From contig NW_026971421.1 of the NCBI RefSeq assembly GCF_963678635.1, forward strand, positions 64,001-118,548: 54,548 nt of DNA, read 5' to 3'. Under the pieces are notes generated by a model. The model did not search any database and was not told the origin of the DNA. It saw only the letters and a list, made by a program, of their open reading frames with translations. The stretch is from Symsagittifera roscoffensis (lineage: Eukaryota > Xenacoelomorpha > Acoela > Convolutidae). The position numbers and the translations under genes are program-made. Positions 53,001 through 54,548 of the stretch are shown here, piece after piece; positions within the stretch are counted from its first letter, which is position 1, and every line of letters starts with the position of its first letter.

Positions 53001-54526
53001 GAATTTGTGGAACAATTTATGATGGATACTTTTTTGTTACAACTAACCCAATTTGAGAAAACTGGATCAATAGGTTAAACTTTTATTTCGAGTCTGATAA
53101 TTAATTTCTATTTTCGAAATTAGAAGTCGATTACGTTTTTCGTGACCTTAACAATTTTGCTGTTCGATAGTGGAGTTTGCCTTCCTTTTCACAAAGAAAA
53201 GGACTAACTTGAAAAGAAATCAAGTCAGACCGTGAAAAGTAGATTTGAGCCTGAACAAACTAAGAACTTTCCTGAAAAAACTAAAAAATCAGCAAGACCT
53301 ATATAAGAGTACTCACTGCGTTCATTGCTCTTAATAAGTCGATTACAAATGGACTAACTACATATTTATGATACATAAACGAGAAACGTGTACTAATTTA
53401 GAAAGGAAGAGCATCAAATGATAGCAAGATTTGGACCAGGGGTGTTCAAAAATTTGATGTGGACAAGAATTGATGAGGGGGTCAATTTCCTAATACCGCC
53501 CCTGATAAAAACACCAATTAATTGCAATTAATTGGTAATATCAATCAATTAATTGCAATTTGAGACGTTCAACAATCAATTAAAACAATTGCAATTAATT
53601 TAATTGCATGTAATTTTGAACACCCCTGATGTGGACTGCATACTTGTCGTATCTCCTCGGTTGTGATGGAAAGGACGAAGAAGGCGAGCACTATCTCTAT
53701 GTAGGGCTGCTCGTGGGGCAGCTCTCCCAGCACAAAGTACGTGTACAGGATCAGGAACACAAAGAACAGCAGCTAAACACACAATTGATCAACTACTTAA
53801 AAATAAATACAAAAGTAATTTCAGGTTCGCAATCAGAAAAGTAGAAGTTTTTTGGTACAAATTATACCTAATGTCCAGGCTGAAAAACATGGTCCGTTTT
53901 CAAATGACTTTGAAGCCAATTACTTGAAGAAAATTAAAAGATAACCAGAATTGTACTGTATGTCCAGCTGAATTTCTTGTCTTTTAGCGGAGAATCCAGA
54001 CGCCCAACCTACTTTTCTCTAAATCAGCTTCCATGAGCTATGAATTGTTGGCAAAATCTCACGTCAAAAATTTCAACTGCTCACATGCTGTAAAAACTTG
54101 AAGGGCATATGTGAAGCCCTTTTCAAATCATCCTTCTACAAAATTAATAGTTAATTTTAAAAATTTATCTGTCTCTAATTTACACCAGATTGTTTGTTTC
54201 AAATTTACACCAGATTGTTTGTTTCACCAGACACAAATTCTCAGACACACTGTGCATAAAAGTTTCCATCGTAATTTAGATGTAACGCCGGATCTACTTA
54301 AAAACAATCCCCCCCCCCCCATCCTTTCAAGAAAGGGGGGGGGGGTGGAGATTCTTTAGTAGATACAATAGGGGGGATTGTTAAGTAGATCCGCAACGCC
54401 TGCTAATCTCAAGCGTAATAAGCTCCGACGTGTAGTTTAGATGAAATTATTCATGCGGAAAAAGATGGACAAACTGACCGTGGTGAACCAGAACTTGGCG
54501 ACAGGGGACGAGAAAAAGAGATACCA
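34920..54526 (-). CDS. TRPM-type cation channel gene, 3' part (eight exons)
   Basis: Encodes the membrane domain and C-terminus of a melastatin-type TRP channel, a tetrameric plasma- or organelle-membrane cation channel. The exons at 54479-54526, 53644-53772, 52414-52665, 48517-48715, 41571-41706, 40001-40182, 39543-39675 and 34920-35046 have GT-AG borders, and their reading phases match at every junction. They give S1-S6, a pore helix with Y-W-x-T-Y-G-E, S6 ending N-L-L-I-A-L-F, the TRP helix, and a terminal coiled coil. The Y-G-E filter resembles the TRPM1/3/6/7 group. The protein stops right after the coiled coil, so there is no alpha-kinase or NUDT9-H domain. The N-terminal melastatin homology region lies beyond the right edge. 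Exons are GC-rich against AT-rich introns of 0.4-7 kb filled with repeats. Confidence 0.93.
35047..35799. repeat. TRPM intron with R3 repeat copy
   Basis: 35395-35790 carries the R3 sequence: ACATAGCCAACAGGCAGTTA, then CTGAAACTTTCGAATTTC, then GAGAAAACTGGATTATTCGG and TTTTCGAAACTACAG. Same order as at 48749-49000 and 52868-53130. The rest of this stretch is plain AT-rich intron. Confidence 0.55.
35800..36560. repeat. Inverted-repeat (foldback) element
   Basis: 35805-35960 (ATACAGGATTCAAATTTTGA ... CAGGTGTTCTTGCTGTGG) is the reverse complement of about 36415-36560. The arms are about 150 bp and enclose about 450 bp. Looks like a non-autonomous foldback transposon. A second copy of its right half lies 896 bp downstream (to about 37455), lacking the left arm. 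Confidence 0.65.
36013..37742. repeat. Tandem duplication, 896-bp offset
   Basis: 36013-36850 and 36909-37742 are close to identical (single-base changes and small A-run differences). A 62-bp piece (GTTTAAAAAAGAGGTTCCTG ... GGGGGAAGTAG) occurs between the copies at 36851-36912 and again at 37861-37922, so the second copy plus about 118 bp of unique sequence is flanked by direct repeats. The minus-strand open frames in both copies are low-complexity Phe-rich and not called genes. Confidence 0.9.
37922..39200 (-). mobile_element. Jockey-like LINE remnant (RT), minus strand
   Basis: The RT palm motif Y-A-D-D lies at 38639-38650 (minus), preceded by A-V-L-S-P-T-L-F-N-F near 38725. Further downstream is the post-RT segment of non-LTR elements (L-S-G-T-I-W-D-L-S-K-E ... 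F-K-A-L-V-R-Q-I-L-G-Y-A-S-P-A-W, 38345-38250), ending near 37960 with C-E-P-S-T-A-P-S-L-I-R-T-stop. Several frames and stops. It lies in the TRPM intron in the gene's own orientation. The 5' end is truncated. Confidence 0.75.
39201..39542. other. TRPM intron end, no feature
   Basis: AT-rich sequence between the LINE remnant and the exon. No ORF or repeat recognised. Confidence 0.3.
39543..39675 (-). CDS. TRPM exon: post-TRP helix
   Basis: Acceptor ATTATTTCAG, donor GTAGGA. Encodes L-D-V-S-T-S-R-M-Y-E-L-L-L-F-E-E-E-V-K then E-E-F-M-M-E-R and a charged tail ending Q-L-T-Q-K. Aligns with the F-E-E-x-C-V-E-x-Y segment after the TRP domain in TRPM proteins. Phases 1 in, 2 out fit both neighbours. 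Confidence 0.8.
39676..40000. other. Short TRPM intron with an R3 word
   Basis: 325 bp. AGCATAGCCACCAGACAGTT near 39911 is the R3 signature, and a G run (GGGGGGGGGG) sits at about 39952-39961 close to the donor of the next exon. Confidence 0.5.
40001..40182 (-). CDS. TRPM exon: TRP domain
   Basis: Acceptor TTGTTCTAG, donor GTGAGT. Encodes S-I-Y-E-Q-V-N-E-K-S-L-T-D-W-K-N-K-R-L-D, then V-E-Y-H-T-R-P-P-I-P-P-P-F and L-F-L-L-L-R-W. The W-K ... E-Y-H-x-R-P-x-x-P-P-P-F order is a TRPM hallmark of the TRP helix region below S6. Confidence 0.9.
40429..40645. mobile_element. Foldback MITE with TA target duplication
   Basis: 217 bp, bounded by CCCGGGATGACC and GGTCAACCCGGG and flanked on both sides by TA. 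Inside, CATACAATTTCCATATATGG and its relatives occur in both orientations, so it folds into a long imperfect hairpin. TA duplications point to a Tc1/mariner-type mobiliser; that is inference. Confidence 0.8.
40902..41005 (+). repeat. 53-bp tandem duplication
   Basis: AATCACATTGTCCTGCATTT and the following CAATTGAAATTTCAAGCAGA occur twice, 53 bp apart, with a single difference over the shared part. It lies in the TRPM intron. Confidence 0.9.
41006..41570. other. TRPM intron, no recognisable feature
   Basis: AT-rich. A CCGGCCGG-like word at 41287 and TTGGCTAATATTAGCCAA (a perfect palindrome) at about 41207-41224 stand out. No gene. Confidence 0.35.
41571..41706 (-). CDS. TRPM exon: outer pore and S6
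   Basis: Acceptor TTTGTTCAG, donor GTATGT. Encodes C-T-K-H-Y-D-D-G-S-G then P-C-P-F-L-P-E-A-S-L-F-F-T, a Cys pair in the outer pore, and S6 (A-I-Y-M-I-I-G-N-I-L-L-M-N-L-L-I-A-L-F). The N-I-L-L-x-N-L-L-I-A motif is the TRPM S6 gate. Confidence 0.93.
41911..42410 (-). repeat. R1 element, intact 500-bp copy
   Basis: Bounded by TGTTCCGACTTTC at 41911 and GACAGTCGGAACA ending at 42410, an inverted terminal repeat. Read on the minus strand it matches the Polinton-split copy block by block. It holds a single AAAATC where the Polinton inserted in the other copy. A hairpin CAGGGC-TTC-GCCCTG sits just outside at 42413-42427. No ORF, so non-autonomous. Confidence 0.8.
42411..42829. other. TRPM intron between R1 and LINE
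   Basis: AT-rich. Contains the outer hairpin of R1 and a G-rich patch GGGCGGGGGCGGTTGGGGGG at about 42499. No gene. Confidence 0.35.
42830..45180 (+). mobile_element. Jockey-like LINE remnant (RT), plus strand
   Basis: Broken RT of a non-LTR element: F-N-E-Q-Y-T near 42965, the RT entry Y-R-P-I-A-L-L-S-L-F-A-K-L-V-E-R (43280-43330), V-A-L-D-L-T-A-A-F-D-T-V-N-H (near 43480), and then Y-A-D-Y at about 43743, where the second catalytic Asp is replaced by Tyr. The post-RT part (T-Y-K-V-I-S-R-S-V-M-S-Y-A-A-P, near 44115; L-H-N-K-T-E-V-L-P-V-P, near 44270) follows. A CAA-rich 3' end and A-rich tail occupy 45045-45180. It lies antisense to TRPM. No endonuclease region is seen, so it is 5' truncated. 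Confidence 0.85.
45050..45083 (+). repeat. (ACA)n microsatellite in the LINE 3' end
   Basis: CAACAACAGCAACAACAACA and neighbours. Such repeats are common at 3' ends of LINE copies. Confidence 0.8.
45181..46003 (+). repeat. TRPM intron with R4 copy 2
   Basis: 45660-45775 matches R4 at 31325-31440 (AAGCCGAAATCATTTGGGC, then AAACAAACAAGGAACAATT, then AAGTCAAAGTTAGTGAAATT). The rest is AT-rich intron without features. Confidence 0.45.
46004..46988 (-). repeat. tRNA-containing composite repeat, copy 1, interrupted by R1
   Basis: The left end (ACAGAGGCGAAGTTGCAATT) and the body to 46330 match 51223-51860. The right part, 46826-46988, matches 51884-52047. On the minus strand 46243-46320 is tRNA-like: TGTAGCGTAAAGGTTGG as A box and GGTTCGAACC as a perfect B box. 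The anticodon arm is degenerate. R1 lies between the two parts. Confidence 0.65.
46330..46820 (+). repeat. R1 element nested in the composite repeat
   Basis: Starts GGTTCTAACTGCCTTGTAAG and ends ATCGGAACAATA, diverged forms of the R1 termini. Internal blocks (CCCACACGTCAGATAAA, TTATGGCAAATAGG, AAATCTCCGCTTAC, CCACTCCAAGCACAAATATT) are in R1 order. It also carries an unoccupied AAAATC at the Polinton target position. Confidence 0.75.
46989..47564. other. TRPM intron, no recognisable feature
   Basis: AT-rich; no ORF, repeat or RNA gene recognised. Confidence 0.3.
47565..48240 (-). repeat. tRNA-containing composite repeat, diverged copy 3
   Basis: The left edge ACTTAGTTTT...ACACAGATGCGAA resembles that of the copy at 51218. 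The right edge has ATTTGCAACTTAGATTGAAA and the hairpin CACTCGC-TTC-GCAAGTG followed by TAAA, in place of CACAAGCTTTGCTTGTG-TAAA in the other copy. It is about 675 bp and includes a different tRNA-like core (47691-47774). The open frame 47542-47952 across it is not supported as a gene. Confidence 0.45.
47691..47774 (-). repeat. tRNA-Leu(CAA)-like sequence
   Basis: On the minus strand: A box TGGCTGAATGG, an anticodon arm with 4-bp stem GAGA/TCTC and seven-base loop GTCAAAG (U33 present, anticodon CAA), a long variable region as in Leu/Ser tRNAs, and T arm GGTTCGAATCC. The acceptor stem pairs only at three outer positions, so it is a pseudogene or repeat-borne promoter rather than a working tRNA. 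Confidence 0.5.
48241..48516. other. TRPM intron next to the pore exon
   Basis: AT-rich. AAGCAATTTGCATC occurs twice (48315 and 48352), a small local repeat. No gene. Confidence 0.35.
48517..48715 (-). CDS. TRPM exon: S5 and pore helix
   Basis: Acceptor TTTTGTAG, donor GTATTT. Encodes I-P-E-L-L-R-F-F-F-I-W-I-L-F-M-L-A-F-G-V (S5) and Y-W-Q-T-Y-G-E-L-F-L-E-D-L (pore helix and filter). Y-W-x-x-Y-G-E is the filter form of the TRPM1/3/6/7 branch; the following Glu/Asp cluster could favour divalent ions, by analogy. Confidence 0.93.
48716..49590. repeat. TRPM intron with two R3 copies
   Basis: ACATAGCCAACAGACGGTTT at about 48756 starts one R3 copy running to about 49140 (CTCTTTGAATTTC, AAACTGGATCGATTGGTAAA, TTTCGAAACTAGAAGATG). 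ACCAGCAGACAGTTAGAAAA at about 49269 starts another, shorter one to about 49390. Confidence 0.55.
49600..49880 (+). mobile_element. LINE RT fragment
   Basis: K-V-L-I-A-I-D-L-Q-A-A-F-D-T-L-E-H-S-I-L-N near 49615-49680 is the RT block of non-LTR elements (compare A-L-D-L-T-A-A-F-D-T-V-N-H at 43480). Y-A-D-D follows near 49832, too close, so the middle is deleted. Stops throughout. Confidence 0.7.
49955..51010 (+). mobile_element. 3' end of a second gypsy-like element (coding tail plus LTR)
   Basis: 49955-50143 is open and Ser/Asp/Glu-rich (S-D-S-S-S-S-S-D-Q-M, then E-L-F-N-T-E-L-E-N-F-L-K-D-Y), like the disordered tail of the first element. The following 850 bp looks like its LTR. A CCTTGAAGGGGGAGAAAGGA block at 50738 resembles the CCCTTGTGGAGTGAGGGGAG at 7698. 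GGAATGTTGTGA at 50818 equals the predicted R start at 7785. A perfect hairpin is at 50907-50929, and TTTTAACTTAG(A)ATTAG at 50996 echoes TTTTTAACTTAGTTCAGTTA at 7946. Overall sequence otherwise diverged. Confidence 0.5.
51223..52047 (-). repeat. tRNA-containing composite repeat, copy 2, with internal 277-bp duplication
   Basis: Bounded by TTTTACACAG and CTTGTGTAAAA, a short inverted terminus. CACTTCGCATTCACAAGCAA occurs at 51244 and 51521, and the 277-bp units are almost identical, so the duplication is recent. On the minus strand the tRNA-like core (about 51770-51848) has A box TGTAGCGCAGAGG and a decayed B box GGGTCCGAATA. 51884-52047 matches 46826-46988. It ends with the hairpin CACAAGCTTTGCTTGTG. 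Confidence 0.7.
52048..52413. other. TRPM intron, no recognisable feature
   Basis: AT-rich with a GC-richer patch at 52255-52335. No ORF with support, no repeat match seen. Confidence 0.3.
52414..52665 (-). CDS. TRPM exon: S2-S3 linker, S3 and S4
   Basis: Acceptor TTTATTCAG, donor GTTCGT; 252 nt, phase 0 at both ends. Encodes E-S-G-K-L-A-K-K-L-T-E-Y-F, then S3 (N-W-I-D-V-F-G-V-T-L-F-W-V-A-F-G-M-R-F) and S4 (L-L-Y-I-L-D-V-F-F-W-F-M-R-V-L), ending L-G-P-L-V-T-I-I-L-T-M. The G-P-x-V-x-x-I-x-x-M end is the TRPM S4-S5 linker. Confidence 0.95.
52666..53436. repeat. TRPM intron with R3 copy
   Basis: 52868-53330 is the longest R3 copy: ATATAGCCAACTTACAGTTG, AAACTCTTTGAATTTGTGG, GAGAAAACTGGATCAATAGG, TTTTCGAAATTAGAAGTCG and AAGTCAGACCGTGAAAAG. 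The last part also matches 32960-33000, outside the gene. Confidence 0.6.
53437..53628. mobile_element. hAT-type MITE
   Basis: 192 bp. Inverted termini CAGGGGTGTTCAAAAATT / ATTTTGAACACCCCTG are of hAT type. Eight-base target duplication ATTTGGAC (53429-53436) and ATGTGGAC (53629-53636), one mismatch. The inside is AATTAATTGCAATTAATT repeats in both orientations. It sits 7 bp from the splice donor of a TRPM exon. Confidence 0.92.
53644..53772 (-). CDS. TRPM exon: S1 and S2
   Basis: Acceptor TGTGTTTAG, donor GTATGC; 129 nt, phase 0. Encodes the rest of S1 (L-L-F-F-V-F-L-I-L-Y-T-Y-F-V-L-G) and S2 (Y-I-E-I-V-L-A-F-F-V-L-S-I-T-T-E-E-I-R-Q). The T-x-E-E-I-R end corresponds to the E-K-(V/M)-R-E at the end of S2 in TRPM channels. 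Confidence 0.92.
53773..54289. other. TRPM intron
   Basis: AT-rich. AATTTACACCAGATTGTTTG occurs twice in tandem at 54178 and 54204. No gene. Confidence 0.4.
54290..54392. mobile_element. 103-bp foldback element with 8-bp target duplication
   Basis: GGATCTACTTAA...ACAATCCCCC at the left and GGGGGGATTGTTAAGTAGATCC at the right are inverted copies of about 22 bp. GTAACGCC (54282-54289) and GCAACGCC (54393-54400) flank it, seven of eight equal. The interior is C and G runs around a CTTTCAAGAAAG hairpin. The 8-bp duplication suggests hAT-type mobilisation. Confidence 0.8.
54479..54526 (-). CDS. TRPM 48-nt exon: pre-S1 and start of S1
   Basis: Acceptor TTTACCAAG, donor GTCAGT. Sixteen codons, W-Y-L-F-F-S-S-P-V-A-K-F-W-F-T-T. 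The F-x-x-(S/A)-P-x-x-K-F-W-F block precedes S1 in TRPM channels. Phase 0 at both ends. Further 5' exons lie beyond the window. Confidence 0.85.
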
Positions 54527-54548
54527 CTTGGTAAAAATACTCTTCTCA

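Overview
The window is animal nuclear DNA, probably from an invertebrate. It is about two-thirds A+T, and its protein-coding exons are short, relatively GC-rich and bounded by GT-AG introns. Two host genes are recognisable. A PLAC8/cornifelin-like Cys-rich gene lies on + near the left end (exons near 707-961 and 8781-8984, probably another near 8134). The 3' two-thirds of a TRPM-type cation channel lies on - and runs from the right edge (54526) to its stop codon at 34920. Its eight exons join in phase. I cannot name the species.

Layout. At 1467-7997 a decayed gypsy-like LTR retrotransposon (gag, zinc knuckles, protease, RT, RNase H, integrase, 3' LTR) sits in the PLAC8-like intron. At 9638-10590 there are copies of a roughly 500-bp inverted-repeat element, called R1 here. 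At 10591-28104 lies a complete but mutated Polinton/Maverick, a self-synthesising virus-like transposon. It has inverted termini of about 260 bp, a 6-bp target duplication, a protein-primed DNA polymerase on -, and on + a series of genes including a packaging ATPase, integrase, penton-like minor capsid, basic core-like protein, double-jelly-roll major capsid protein and adenain-like protease. From 28111 to 34919 the sequence is intergenic, mostly degenerate tandem repeat. From 34920 to 54526 lie the TRPM exons, whose introns are packed with LINE remnants, MITEs, tRNA-containing composite repeats, a gypsy-related 3' end and tandem duplications.

How the parts fit together. The Polinton interrupts one R1 copy. 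Two uninterrupted R1 copies elsewhere in the window show the empty site, which fixes the insertion point to the base. Another R1 copy is nested inside a tRNA-containing composite repeat, giving a relative chronology: composite repeat, then R1, with the Polinton entering an R1 copy in an independent event. Polinton genes follow viral logic: ATGA start/stop overlaps, overlapping frames, and paired morphogenesis genes. At least ten nonsense or frameshift lesions mean this copy cannot be active. TRPM exons are intact in the same sequence, so the lesions look like real decay rather than poor sequence.

The least explained items are: a family of inverted-terminus repeats carrying an internal antisense tRNA-like promoter; a perfect hairpin kept at the same place in two divergent LTRs although its sequence differs; iteron-like repeats in the Polinton termini; a run of three PC4-like small ORFs in the Polinton; and a 31-bp minisatellite with alternating dimers inside it. 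All database-type statements here come from memory of the families, not from a search.
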